Shown one piece after another: positions 42,779 through 55,489 of a stretch of DNA of 64,000 bases. The translations under genes were made by a program, and so were the position numbers. Each line of letters starts with the position of its first letter. Position 1 is the stretch's first letter. The DNA is from Owenia fusiformis. Taxonomy: Eukaryota > Annelida > Polychaeta > Sabellida > Oweniidae. Below the pieces are notes generated by a model. It was given only the letters and a program-made list of their open reading frames with translations. It made no database searches and was not told where the DNA came from. The DNA lies in NCBI GenBank assembly GCA_903813345.2, contig CAIIXF020000002.1, positions 26,240,455 through 26,304,454 on the forward strand, written 5' to 3'.

Positions 42779-44645
42779 CATGTTTTGGTGTAGCAAGCGT
42801 AGTTGGCGTAGGCCTAGGGTGAACCATGACAGTGTGTGAGACTCATGTTTCCGTGTAGCAAGCGTAGCTGGCGTAGTAAACATACCATACTGTTTTTCTT
42901 CAAATAAATGCACGTAGCAGACGTAGCAGTACACAAGGGTGACCCTACAGTGTGTATGTATACCTGTAGACTCATGTTTTGGTGTAGCAGGCGTAGTTGG
43001 CGAAGTCAACACAGTACATACTATGAAGTGGTCATTTTCAATAAAATATCCGTAGCAGACGTAGCTGTACCCAGGGTACACCATGGCAGTGTGTGTGTAT
43101 ACCTATAGACTCAGGTGTAGCAAGCGTAGTTGGCGTAGTAAACATACTATACTGTTTTTGTTCAATTAAATACCCGTAGCAGACGTAGTTGTACACTGGG
43201 TGACCCTACAGTGTATGTGTATACCTATAGACTCATGTTTTGGTGTAGCAGGCGTAGTTGGCGTAGTCAACACAGTACATACTATGAAGTGGTCATTTTC
43301 AATAAAATACTCGTAGCAGACGTAGCTATACCCAGGGTACACCATGGCAGTGTGTGGTATACCTATAGACTCATGTTTGGGTGTAGCAAGCGTAGTTGGC
43401 GTATTAAACATACTATACTGTTTTTGTTCAATTAAATACCCGTAGCAGACGTAGTTGTACATAAGGTGACCCTACAGAGTATATATATACCTATAGACTC
43501 ATGTTTTGGTGTATCAGGCGTAGTTGGCGTAGTCAACACAGTACATACTATGAAGTGGTCATTTTCAATCAAATACTCGTAGCAGACGTAGCTATACCCA
43601 GGGTACACCATGGCAGTGTGTGTGTATACCTATAGACCAATGTTTTGGTGTAGCAAGCGTAGTTGGCGTAGTCAACATACTATGAAGTGGTCATTTTCAA
43701 TCAAATACCCGTAGCAGACGTAGCTATACCTAGGGTGGACCATGCCAGTGTGTATGTATACCTATAGACCAATGATTTGGTGTAGCAAGCGTAGTTGGCG
43801 TAGTCAACATACTATCATGTGGTTATTTGCAATAAAATACCCGTAGCAGACGTAGCTATACCTAGGGTGGACCATGACAGTGTGTATGTATGCCTATAGA
43901 CCAATGTTTTGGTGTAGCAAGCGTAGTTGGCGTAGTCAACATACTATCATGTGGTTATTTTCAATAAAATACCCGTAGCAGACGTAGCTATACTTAGGGT
44001 GGACCATGACAGTGTGTATGTATGCCTATAGACCAATGTTTTGGTGTAGCAAGCGTAGTTGGCGTAGTCAACATACTATCATGTGGTTATTTTCAATAAA
44101 ATACCCGTAGCAGACGTAGCTATACCTAGGGTGGACCATGAGAGTGTGTATGTATACCTATAGACCAATGTTTTGGTGTAGCAAGCGTAGTTGGCGTAGT
44201 CAACATATTATCATGTGGTTATTTTCAATAAAATACCCGTAGCAGACGTAGCTATCCCTAGGGTGGACCATGCCAGTGTGTATGTATACCTATAGACCAA
44301 TGTTTTGGTGTAGCAAGCGTAGTTGGCGTAGTCAACATACTATCATGTGGTTATTTTCAATAAAATACCCGTAGCAGACGTACATGTAGCTATACCTAGG
44401 GTGGACCATGACAGTGTGTATGTATACCTAGAGACCAATGTTTTGGTGTAGCAAGCGTAGTTGGCGAAGTCAACATACTATGATGTGGTTATTTCCAATA
44501 AAATACCCGTAGCAGACGTAGCTATACCCACAGTGAACCATGGCAGTGTGTGTGTATACCTATACACTCATATTTTGGTGTAGCAAGCGTAGTTGGCGTA
44601 GTCAACACAGTACATACTATGATGTGGTTAGTTTCAATAAAAGAC
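42779..44645 (+). repeat. Satellite array, left arm (about 14 units, 132 bp)
   Basis: Units begin GTGTAGCAAGCGTAGTTGGC and include CGTAGCAGACGTAGC and AGACCAATGTTTTGG. Spacing is exactly 132 bp from 43651 to 44311, then 138 bp after a 6-bp insertion. The outer part (42985-43650) alternates two unit types with spacings of 128-138 bp, making dimers of about 266 bp. The small ORFs inside are repeat artefacts. Confidence 0.95.
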
Positions 44646-45349
44646 CCTTAACGTGCTTCATAACACGGACGAGTGAATTATACATGAAATACATGTTATG
44701 AAAGTTTTAATTGAGATATAAGTTTAAAACGTATAAAAAGACAGGATTTTGACGATGAGTGTAAACTTATAAATTATATCCACGCGTACAGAAAATAACA
44801 CACTCTTGTGTCTCAATGGATGGACAGTGAACACTATATATATACAAAATTAATAAGCTAAATATCTAAAGTGTCCAATCAAAGTTATCAAACACGTTGA
44901 CTAGCATTTTAATACACTATTCAATCCAATCTCAGTGCTAGCGATTACTGCATCGAGCCACTTGGTTGCATAATCAACTCTAGAAATAACGTTTGAAAAT
45001 GACCCGCAGTCATTACAGACTTTTTGCGAGGAATTTTATTCATCGTACAAGAAAAATACCACATCCGTGCTTCGTACTTGCAATATAACTGAATTATAAG
45101 GTGTCGGATGCGTTCTAGGTGCAAATCACAATAATTATAACCTGACGATGAGGGAGCGGCAACTTGTGTCAAGTGTAAACTGACTGTAATTGTTAAGTTT
45201 CAATATGACATGAATCTGACACCCCCCGCTCTAATTTCCAAGTTAACGTGATGAAAAATACTTTGCCTGCATTACTATTAGGGTTAACTGTGAATTGAGG
45301 TACGAGCATTGAGACAACGTACATTAGAATTGACAACGTACATTATGTA
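44646..45349. other. Unique centre between inverted satellite arrays
   Basis: About 700 bp with no similarity to the arrays and no obvious exon, element ends or inverted symmetry of its own. Confidence 0.7.
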
Positions 45350-46885
45350 CAAAATACAACTACGCTTGCTACACATAAGAAGGAGTATACAGGTATGTCA
45401 TGGTCCATGCTTGGTATAGCTACGTCTGCTACGGGTATTTTATTGAAAATAAGCCCAGTATAGTATGGTATGTTGACTACGCCAACTACACAAAAACATG
45501 AGTCTATAGGTATGCATACACACTGTAGGGCCCACCCTAGGTGTACCTACGTCTGCTACGGGTATTTTATTGAAAATAACCAGATCATAGTATGTTGACT
45601 ACGCAAACTACGCTTGCTACACCAAAACAAGCATACACCCTGTAGGGTCCAGACTAGGTATAACTACGTCTGCTACGGGTATTTTTTGAACATAACCACA
45701 TCATAGTATGTTGGCAACGCCAACTACGCTTGCTACACCAAAACATTGGTCTATAGGTATACATACACACTGTCATGCTCCACCCTAGGTATAGCTACGT
45801 CTGCTACGGGTATTTTATTGAAAGTAACCACATGATAGTATGTTGACTACGCCAACTACGCTTGCTACACCAAAACATTGGTCTCTAGGTATACATACAC
45901 ACTGTCATGGTCCAACCTAGGTATAGCTACGTCTGCTACGGGTATTTTATTGCAAATAACCACATGATAGTATGTTGACTACGCCAACTACGCTTGCTAC
46001 ACCAAATCAGTGGTCTATAGGTATACATACACACTGTCATGGTCCACCCTAGGTATAGCTACGTCTGCTACGGGTATTTTATTGAAAATAACCACATGAT
46101 AGTATGTTGACTACGCCAACTACGCTTGCTACACCAAAACATTGGTCTATAGGTATACATACACACTGGCATGGTCCACCCTAGGTATAACTACGTCTGC
46201 TACGGGTATTTTATTCCAAATAACCACATAATAGTGTGTTGACTACGCCAACTACGCTTGCTACACCAAAACATTGGTCTATAGGTATACATACACACTC
46301 TCATGGTCCACTCTAGGTATAGCTACGTCTGCTACGGGTATTTTATTGAAAATAACCACATGATAGTATGTTGACTACGCCAACTACGCTTGCTACACCA
46401 AAACATTGGTCTCTAGGTATACATACACACTGTCATGGTCCACCCTAGGTATAGCTACGTCTGCTACGGGTATTTTATTGCAAATAACCACATGATAGTA
46501 TGTTGACTACGCCAACTACGCTTGCTACACCAAAACAGGGGTCTATAGGTATGCATGCACACTTTAGGGCCCACCCTAGGTATGTCTACGTCTGCTAGTA
46601 TGTTTACTACGCCAACTACGCTTGCTACATCAAAACATAAGTCTATAGGTATACATACACACTGTAGGGTCCACCCTAGGTACATCTGTACGTCTGCTAC
46701 GGGTATTTTATTGAAAATAACCACACCATAGTATGTTTACTACGCCTACTACGCTTGCTACATCAAAACATGAGTCTATAGGTATACATACACACCATAG
46801 GATCCACCGTATGTATATCTACGTCTGCTACGGGTATTTTATTGAACTAACTACATGATAGTATGTTGACTACGCCAACTACGGA
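45350..46885 (-). repeat. Satellite array, right arm (inverted, about 12 units)
   Basis: Units are the reverse complement of the left arm: CTACGCCAACTACGCTTGCT, TACGTCTGCTACGGGTA and CCAAAACATTGGTCTATAGG. Units far from the centre are more divergent, as in the left arm. One unit near 46590 is shortened. Confidence 0.95.
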
Positions 46886-48112
46886 TAATGCACTCGTAAA
46901 TTACATTTCAAATTTCCCGTGTGGGTGATACGAATGATACACTTGTATTTGCATTTTTAAAATTCCCGTGTAGGTGAGCATGGCACAAGAACTGGGGGTT
47001 TTAAAAATGGAGGTGTCACTACGGTAAATCATTGAAAAATATTGAAAAAAATCACAAAATTCAAGTTCTGGGCTACATATCGCCATTTTGCTCATTCAGC
47101 ATTTTTTCAAACAATTTAGTTATTTCAGGCTCAAAACAGCTGCATTTCAAACTTTTAACACGTTTTCTACAAAATCTAGCCATATTTGGGGAAATAGGTG
47201 AGGGCTTAGTCTCTAAAATCGGGCCAAAATGCCCGCCAAAATGACCTAAAATTGGGTCATCAACTTCGGGGATCTCATTCAAAAATTTTAGAGGCAAATT
47301 CCCCTTCATTTTGTAAATCATTATAGCAATGCATTTCAAGTATTACACAGAATGTACTGAAATGTAGGTTGCTAAATGCAAATATTTTGAGTCAAATGTG
47401 GTCCCCATGTGCAAAATTTGCCCTTTTCTCCCCCTTTACGCCAGTTAGGCCCCAGTGTATTGTGACATCATACTCATACCATTGCTACAATGTAGCAATT
47501 TACAAATTAATCATGATTACTCCTCCTGTGATACACCTGTGGTAGTTGAACACTGTTTTTGCATCACGATATTCCCCAGTGTGTTGACTGATTATACGCC
47601 AGCTTACTTAGTTACTTACTAAGTACGCAATAACCACCGTCAAAGACCAGTACTGTCAACCCCCAAAGATTTTCTCGCGGGACAGATCTTTTAGACCCAG
47701 TGCCAAAAATTCGCGGGATTTCGCGGGACATCCACCTAAATTCGCGGGATTTCGCGGGACATTTAAGGGAGTTGCGTGATTGCGCTAATAGGTCAAATTT
47801 TGATCAAATTCGCGGGATTTCGCGGGACCATTCGAGGGACAAACACGCTAATTGCGGGACAGTTAACAGGGTTACCATCAACTACTTCATAGAGGGACAG
47901 ATTTTTTTAGACAAAGTGCCCTAAATTCGCGGGATTTTTCGGGACATCCACCTAAATTTGCGGGATGTCGCAGGACATTCTTGAAAGGGATTTACGTGAT
48001 TGGGGCTTAATGTAAAAGTTCTCAAATCAAACTTTCAGATACTGATTTATCAAATATAATGCACTTAACTTAAGTAAACGTCAACACAATACGCATAGAA
48101 ATATTATTAAAC
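46886..48112. other. No gene; TTCGCGGGA repeats
   Basis: From 47660 to 47980 TTCGCGGGATTTCGCGGGAC and variants recur at least five times. Related blocks return at 49315-49425. The 46.9-47.6 kb part shows no recognisable feature. Confidence 0.6.
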
Positions 48113-48114
48113 TA

Positions 48115-48688
48115 CAGGGTGGTCAAAAATATGGAAACCCTAATACCATTCTCCACATATCTTTGTCATTTTAAAAAATAACTCCCTGATATTTTACACT
48201 TTTGTACATCATTCAATTTGCTTCCAGCCTATTTTATTTCACGACCATCAGATTGATAGTCACAATGGTACAGTACTCTTAAGAACATGCCAAGTGGCCA
48301 CTATTGGGTTGTGAGGAAACTTGACTCATCGTCTAAAATGTCCCTACCTGTGGGGATATGGCAGAGATAGAGTATATGAGAATGACCTCAGGACAATTGC
48401 AAACCTGAGATCATTTGTGTCATTCAGGCCATACCTGCTGAGGAATGCATTCGGCTCATTGACAACTGTGCTGTTTTGCCTACAGCGCGATAACGGCCAA
48501 ATCTGAAGCATGTTATTGTAAGTGCTGTAAAATTAATTGTGTCTATCAGTCTGATGGTCATGAAATATGGTAGGATGGTAGTAAATGATGAAATGAATGA
48601 TGTACAAATGTGTGAAATATCAGAGAGTAATTCCTTAAAGTGACAGAGATATAAGGAAAATGCAGGGTTTCCATTTTTGACCACTCTG
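48115..48688 (+). mobile_element. Deleted mariner-type element with transposase relict
   Basis: The TA-flanked ends CAGGGTGGTCAAAAATATGG and CCATTTTTGACCACTCTG are inverted, with arms similar for about 160 bp. Between them YLWGYGRDRVYENDLRTI resembles the C-terminal LWGYLKDRVY region of mariner-like transposases. It is a short frame (about 48336-48506) with no catalytic residues left. Confidence 0.8.
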
Positions 48689-49314
48689 TATCAAAAAACC
48701 ACGCTTTAGCTGTGAGTACTGTTATCCAACACGAAATTCAAAAATTCTGAACAATACTTTGCACTTATGGTGTTCTTATGGTGTTCGTGACCAACTATGA
48801 AACATTTACCCCCCCCCCATAGTGTTACATATTAAAATGTACCTATTCATATTGGGTTCGATTAATCTACATCAAATTATATGGAGTCAGGTTTCTTTTC
48901 GAGAAATCAGTGTCCATTTATTGGAACTCGCGTTTGCTAACATTTGCTCAGTTCTTGGATGAAGGCCGTGACACGCGTAGTAAAAGGCCAACGTTGGATT
49001 TATACGTGACATTCATCCCTATTTTCGTAATTAAAATGAAAATTGCACTCTTCCCCTTTATTTTGATACCACATAACGGCATACTAGGTACTTGAGAAGC
49101 CAACTACGGTGTTATTTGGATCAAAATCACACTTTTATAAATGGACTATATGCTCTTTTCAAAAGCAGTCTTCGATGATCTGATGCACTGGGAGTTTGGC
49201 AGCACTTTTCAAATTAGGTAAACTTTACTCCTCAAAAGCGCAAAAACCTAGCTTCTTATATCACAAGATAATCACAATTATTTAGCCTCGGGGATTGTTA
49301 CAATTTTGAAAATT

Positions 49315-49810
49315 CGCGGAGGTCAAAGCCGACATTCGCGGGACTTCGCGGGACATTGCGGGACACGCGAATTAGCCAAATTTTGATCAAATTCGCGGGA
49401 TAATCCCGCCATTCGCGGGACACTTGACAGCTCTGAAAGACCTGCCGGCACATTTTTGGGCTGGTAATGGAATATTACAAGGGCAATACGAGAAGAATTC
49501 AATTTTTCAGAATTTCATAATAATTACAGGAGATCTTACGGTAGTTTGAACAAGAATACTGTTATTTCCAGCAGAAATAATATGGTAGATTTTCCGTATT
49601 TACGGTATATTTTACGGCCGTTCTTATAGAAAAAATCGAATTATAATAAAATATTTTACGGTAGATTTTGGTAAAGTTACAGTAGATTTGTACGGTCGTT
49701 TTTACAGGAAAAAACGGTAATATTTTTATGGTATTTAGATTTTTTACGGAAAAACGAATATTTTTTGGTTGATTCCCGTAAAAATACGGTAGGTTGGCTG
49801 GTATGAGTTA
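49315..49810. repeat. TTCGCGGGA and ACGGTAGATTTT repeats
   Basis: The first 120 bp repeat the CGCGGGAC family of 47.7 kb. From 49530 to 49800, ACGGTA, TTTTACGG and related words recur many times on both strands, forming a degenerate array. Confidence 0.6.
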
Positions 49811-50499
49811 CCATGGCAACCTTGGAAATGGGTAAAAAATGAAAGCAAAAAACACCCAGACCCGCCATAATGGCACTAATTTTCAAAATATTTCGAGACA
49901 TACACATTTTTTCAACTTTGATATCATCTAGAACACTTCGAGACAACAAAAATATCAAAAGAAAATTGTTGGAAGGTTTATCACTTAAATTTTTTGCAAG
50001 GCTTGGTCAAAGTAAAACTACTAAAAAAGCACTCATTTTCACTTTAGAATCACCTATTATCGCCCAAATGGCTATATGTTGTCAAGGTCGCCATGTTAAA
50101 AGTAAAATTATGGAGCTAGATCTGCTCTTCAGAAAATGTTTGATAGCTTTCCTTGTCCATGGAACAAAGATCTTTGCACTGGCAACACTGGTATGCCCAT
50201 TTCCATGAGATAATGCACGTGAAAGAGGAACAGTGTCTTTAAATGTCATCAAAACTTTTTCGCCCTACTTTTGGTGTAATAATACCATCTGATTGATTGT
50301 TGGTGTTAACAGTGAGTCGGGATTCCCGGGATTTGGGCTTTAGGATACGATTTTACTGGACACTTTCTGGGTAGTTGGACTTCATGTAGGGGTGGCAGAC
50401 GGCCCTCGGGCCAATTTATACCCCTACCCCAACAAAACCTTCGGGGTACTTTAATACCACCCAATAAAAATAATACTAATGCCAGGCCTGTCAACTTGG

Positions 50500-50800
50500 G
50501 AACACCTAACATGAGTGACTTAGGTAGGTACGAAAAATTTCGAACGGAATGCGTGACATATCCGTATTTCGCGTGAAAAGTCCGAACGAAATGCGTACGT
50601 TTTTTTCCCGTCGTTCGTATTTTTACTGTGTAGACGATCTTTTTTAGAAAATTTTCTACAGAAACATTTTTGCTTGACAATTACCAGGTAAAATGCGTAT
50701 TTGCGTGACATTTTCTGTCACGCAAAAATAACTGGCGTGACTTCAAATTCTTCAGCAAATGCGTGACAAATACGCAAATTGCGGGACAGTTGACAGGCCT
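50500..50800. repeat. Degenerate GCGTGACA/ATGCGT repeats
   Basis: AATGCGTGACA, TTTGCGTGACA and ACGCAAATTGCGGGACAG-type words recur. It ends with a GGGACAGTTGACAGG block similar to GGGACAGTTAACAGG at 47853, so both belong to one family. Confidence 0.5.
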
Positions 50801-53800
50801 GTAATGCATATCAGATGTTCATTGTTTTATAGTGGGTAGGGCATGCCATGGTTAGTCAGTGCCAGAAATTTCGAATCTCTGACTTCATGGTTACCATGGA
50901 AACAGTATTTATATCTCATAATCTTCTCAATTTGAGCCCATCTTAAATGTGTCCTTTAGTTCTCAAAGTGAAATATTTGCAAATCTGTTTGGATTTTGTG
51001 GCTGCTACTTTGTTAAAAGTTGAATTAATATGTATGAATTCACACCAAAGCACTAAAAACTTGATATAACGATCCAATAAATTAATAATATTTATCACAT
51101 GTAGTCACACACAACTGCTTTAAGGGAAAAGTGGGCGTGGCACTTTTTGGTACTTGTGTAATTGTTGCAGCATTAAATGAAAAATACATATTACACTAAC
51201 AACAATTGACATTTAATTAGCATCTACTAACATTGTGTAACATTGTAATATGTTCATTATGATTACGTATTTAGACGAAACTAAAAATGAACTACCATCG
51301 ACATCCACACCCCAAAAGCCAACTTATTCTCATGAATTATCCAGTCGTCCAAACAGACCAGTTCATGTTGAAACGGATGGCATATACAAAAATAAATTAT
51401 ATGATACAATGATCGTATATATGCATGCCAATTTGAATATATTTTTAGTATACGTAAAACACGAATTGGTCGATTTTTTTCACACGAAAGATTTTTTCAG
51501 TTCATTATACATTTATTTCAAATTATATTGCAGTAAAAAATTTACACAGGTCGCTGCCTAGCGCAATGTGCATTACAGGCTAGCGTTTTGGAATGAACAT
51601 AAATCAAATTAATTGAGTGAGTTATACATACAATTGTGCTAACTTAATGGTGAAAAGTATGTCAGAATAAAATGGGTTAGGCCAAGCTAAGAATCAACGA
51701 GCCTACCTTTTAATCGAGAATCCTGTTCAATTGAAAATGAGTTTTTGAAAATTAAAAATTCAGTTTTGTCTTGTTCAATTAGATTGGTCTCAAGCTTTTG
51801 CTGCTCAGGGGTTTCTTAAAGGTTTTTTCTTTGGGTTGAATGGCGCTTACATTGCAGAATCGAGTGTTTAGGAGTTGTACTCTTACCACAGACAATATAA
51901 GATTAGCTGTGTTAGGGAAATCATGAGCAATCGTTTGTGATTCAAATTAGAGTCCGCATCTAATTCTGTTCAAGGTAATTTCTTGTTTTCGAGAAAGATT
52001 GAGTTTAGAAGTTGTATTGAAGTCATTAAACTTTCAAGATTTGTTTTTGATTTTACTTTTGAACAAAGAGATGGTGGGAATAGACTGGAGATAACCTATT
52101 CCATTCAGAGATCAATCTTAGCACTGGGGCATTAATTAGTCGTACAAAGAACACGAAAAGATGGAACTATTAACAGGACATGGTCGACTCGGAGTCCCCT
52201 AATTATCCTCACACGACTTGGTCGAATCCTGGCTGTGTAAGGGTCGGATCCTTCTATTCGAGTTTTAAACCACATTTTCATGTACTTTTGTGACGTATTA
52301 CGCCATGTTTGTTTATCAGTCGCACGCATTAATCCATGTACTTTATAAATTGCACGAAATTAGATATGTATACGGTAATATAAAAGAATTATTGCAATTG
52401 AAGTGTATTCTGTCGTGAAAAGTCTATGTTCGACCTATTTTCACCTATGAAGCCTTGATATTTTTTTCTTGCTTTCTTCATGAATTCATAGGTAATTATG
52501 TTGCCTATAGTTAACCATTCACAAAATATCAAAATTCGCTCTGTTTCCTACTTTTCCTGACATTTTGTCAATTTTGGCCTCTTTGTCTCACGAAGGGATC
52601 GTATTCTAACACACGAACGGACCATATCATACGGAGCGGGATGTGGACCGTGATCTAGCCTGTAAAAAATGAAAAATCGCTACATAGGAATAATTTCAGT
52701 GAGATGTGGGCCCTCAAAATCATGTAATTTTAGCAAAATGAAGAAATAACCTGCAATTGCACTGTTGCAGGCCTGTGCTCCTCGATATTTTTTCACACAA
52801 TCGTGAGCAAAACTGCAAATATATTTTACAAAAATAGTTCTCTAGGTATTTTGCATTAATGTCAACAAGCATGAATTGTATTTACACCGATTGAAGTCCA
52901 ACATATCTGCAAAATTGCCTGTAAATTACGATATTAATATTATTTTTAGTTCTGTTCCCGGTCTTTTCGGTTGAAGAGCTTCATGCACTAAAATTACGAA
53001 CGTTATAGGATAACTCTGGAATAAAGGCGTTCGCGTTTATATCGGTCATGGGGCCCCAGTTCGGTTATCGGCCTCAATTACAGTTTCTCTTCTTGTAGTA
53101 CCTACAAATAGTTCTAAAAAAGCAAACAAAATGTCCTGTTAAAGAACCCCATCGTTTTAAGTTTGTTTGTTTCAAGTTAGGCCTATTTCAAATTTACAAA
53201 CCCATCTTTCATAGTGAGTTGGGCAAAAATAGCAGCGACTATACATAAAAGTGTTTCTAAATTCATTTGCAATTTAAGTTTCAACTTCTTCACTACCTGT
53301 TATTGCCTGCCAACTCCTTAAAATCCCTAATTATTGGATATTGTAAATTCTGCTGACCTTGCAATAATGCTCAAGTTCATGTGGCTGCATATTCAATTCT
53401 TCGTCAGAACACATCAGACAAACAAATTATGCAATAAAACATTGTATATACTCCAAAACAAAACCCACTTGACTTACTTCCCCAATAATACTGTAATAGT
53501 ACAGTTAGATATATTTCTTAAGTTCTTTATCTTGGAATAATGAACTTTTGGTCGTGGAATTAATCGTGAGTGCAACAGTTATATATTGGCACTTGACTCC
53601 ATTAATTTTCCAAAAGAGGCTTTTCCATATAGCTTTGAAATCTCGTTAAAGTCTCATTTTTAATGAGATTTTAGGAGATCTGCATTTTACCCACTAAAGA
53701 CTTATTTAAGATGAAGTACCATGAAACGCGTTTCATTTTCAAGAGGGATAGCCATGCATGCATCTTTGCTAGTTCTAAACCCTACATTTGATGATTGTTT

Positions 53801-54708
53801 TCATTCTTCCTTTCAACGGAAAACTTATCGAGAACGAACACTTTGCAAAACGGCATTAATGTATTTCATAGGCTAAACGATTTTCAATTGTATTCCAAAG
53901 GCTTGTAAATTGTTTTCTGATTATTCACCATACACAAAGAGGATTGCTTTAGAATTACACGTAACTTCACCTAAATATCACTGCCACCAGATGATCATTT
54001 TATTGACAATTGACCACAGTCGACTCAGCTATCAAGGATTATAAAATGAAAGAAATGGGAGCATTTATCAGTTGAAACAAACAAATAGAAATCTGTTAAT
54101 GTCTATTGTTTGCTTGCCGCTACGAACTGTATCTTATAATGGTGCAAGGTGCGCACTTTATCAACTTTTAGTTTTCACTAACAGGGACTGTATCAAAGTT
54201 AAAGAATTCAATCCATAAAAGTGCGGGTGTATACAAGTTTTCATTCGAATTCGAATCTGTATCTACAAATATAGATGTTATCGTGAATATTTTGCAATCA
54301 AATTTGATAGATAGTATTACTTTTTTCCAAAACAAAACGATGCTTTTTAAAAACAGATCGGATGGTGAAAACATTAATTCATTGCTTTTGACGCTTTCCC
54401 CAAGTCCTCTTCGACGATAAGTCGATCCTATTATATTAATGAAAGTAAAACCAGGGGGAGTGTGTACGGATAAATACAAAATAACAAATTAGTTTGAAAC
54501 AAAAAATAGAGCTTAATTACAAGTAAAATGTAATAAAACTAATTAATTAGTGATTTGAAGCACGTGGTGGATTTATCTCAACGGAATGCTTCTTATGATA
54601 GCTTGATATAATGAAGTAAAAGAAGGATAGCTGTTTTATAACAATTTGTAAAACAAACAAACAGACTACTTATTTTATATATTGAATCACTGCATATTTG
54701 TTGCAACG
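50801..54708. other. Long intergenic region upstream of the MATE gene
   Basis: I see no convincing exon. A dispersed short repeat lies at 53615-53700. A frame at 51275-51561 is unsupported. The MATE promoter should lie near 54.6 kb, but no clear core element is visible. Confidence 0.5.
53615..53700 (+). repeat. Dispersed short repeat family, copy 2
   Basis: ATAGCTTTGAAATCTCGTTA and the following TTTTTAATGAGAT match 8471-8590 (inverted) and 63050-63105. Confidence 0.6.
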
Positions 54709-55489
54709 ATGCAAGACGGAGCCAACATGAGCGAGGTGAATTTAGAAAACAAACCGGAGGTTGAAATTAAGACACCTAGTGCGGCTAGTCCATCTCCCAA
54801 TGGTAAGTTCACTGAGAATTATACCATTTAGCCTGTATTGCTTAAATCATTATATAATGTCGTACCAAAAAAGAAAAAATGAAAACTTTTATTCATTGCA
54901 CACTTGCAAACACACGTTCATCATTTGTGCTCAGATGTGAATTTAATGCGCAATGTCCAAAGATTCTAGGATAATGACGTTTATTACCATTGCACCTTGC
55001 GAATGAAGTGCCGCCTCATGAAAATGTGATCTCATTGGCAATATAGCATAAGGGCAGAAGTAGAATTGGTGAGGGGCAACACTGGCGGGCAATACGCGTC
55101 ATATGCTGCTCTATCATCATACTCATGAAAATGTCATACCGTGGGATACCTTGGAAATCCAAGATGATGCTATCTGCTTATAGTCGTAGCACATGTACTT
55201 AGTTGTGTAATGCTGTATTTTTCAAGCACGAAATCAATGGTAAGCGAATACATGTCGCTTCAATAGTTTGTCGGTCTTTGAAAACAAGCTCGAAATTGTA
55301 CTTTAATAATCACAAAACTGACACGGTATTATTTTAGATGTGGCAGGCGGGACAGAACCAGCACCAAAACAAGAATTATGGTTCAAGATGCGCGGGAAAG
55401 TACAGGCAGGGGTTCGGGCGGCTAGATCGGTAGTTCCCGTCGGTGCAGGAACCGAACTAAAGGAACTTTTCCTAATAGCATGGCCAGTT
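54709..55489 (+). CDS. MATE exons 1-2: cytosolic N-terminus and first membrane segment
   Basis: The ATG at 54709 starts MQDGANMSEVNLENKPEVEI, a hydrophilic N-terminus; a second Met lies at residue 7. Exon 2 ends in ELKELFLIAWPV, the start of transmembrane helix 1. The borders AATG|GTAAG and TTTTAG join in phase 1. Confidence 0.85.

Noticed and set aside
42563-46724. Several ORFs of 60-170 codons inside the 132-bp satellite
   Set aside because: They are translations of satellite units on either strand and end wherever a unit varies.
51250-51561. Possible exon of an unknown gene on the plus strand
   Set aside because: There is a weak acceptor at 51274 and a Pro/Ser/Thr-rich start, but no donor, domain or partner exon.
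52150-52270. tRNA- or SINE-like B-box (GGTCGAATCC)
   Set aside because: No matching A-box at the right distance and no cloverleaf could be drawn.
53334-53540. ORF of 68 codons upstream of the MATE gene
   Set aside because: No domain, no splice context, AT-rich composition; probably chance.
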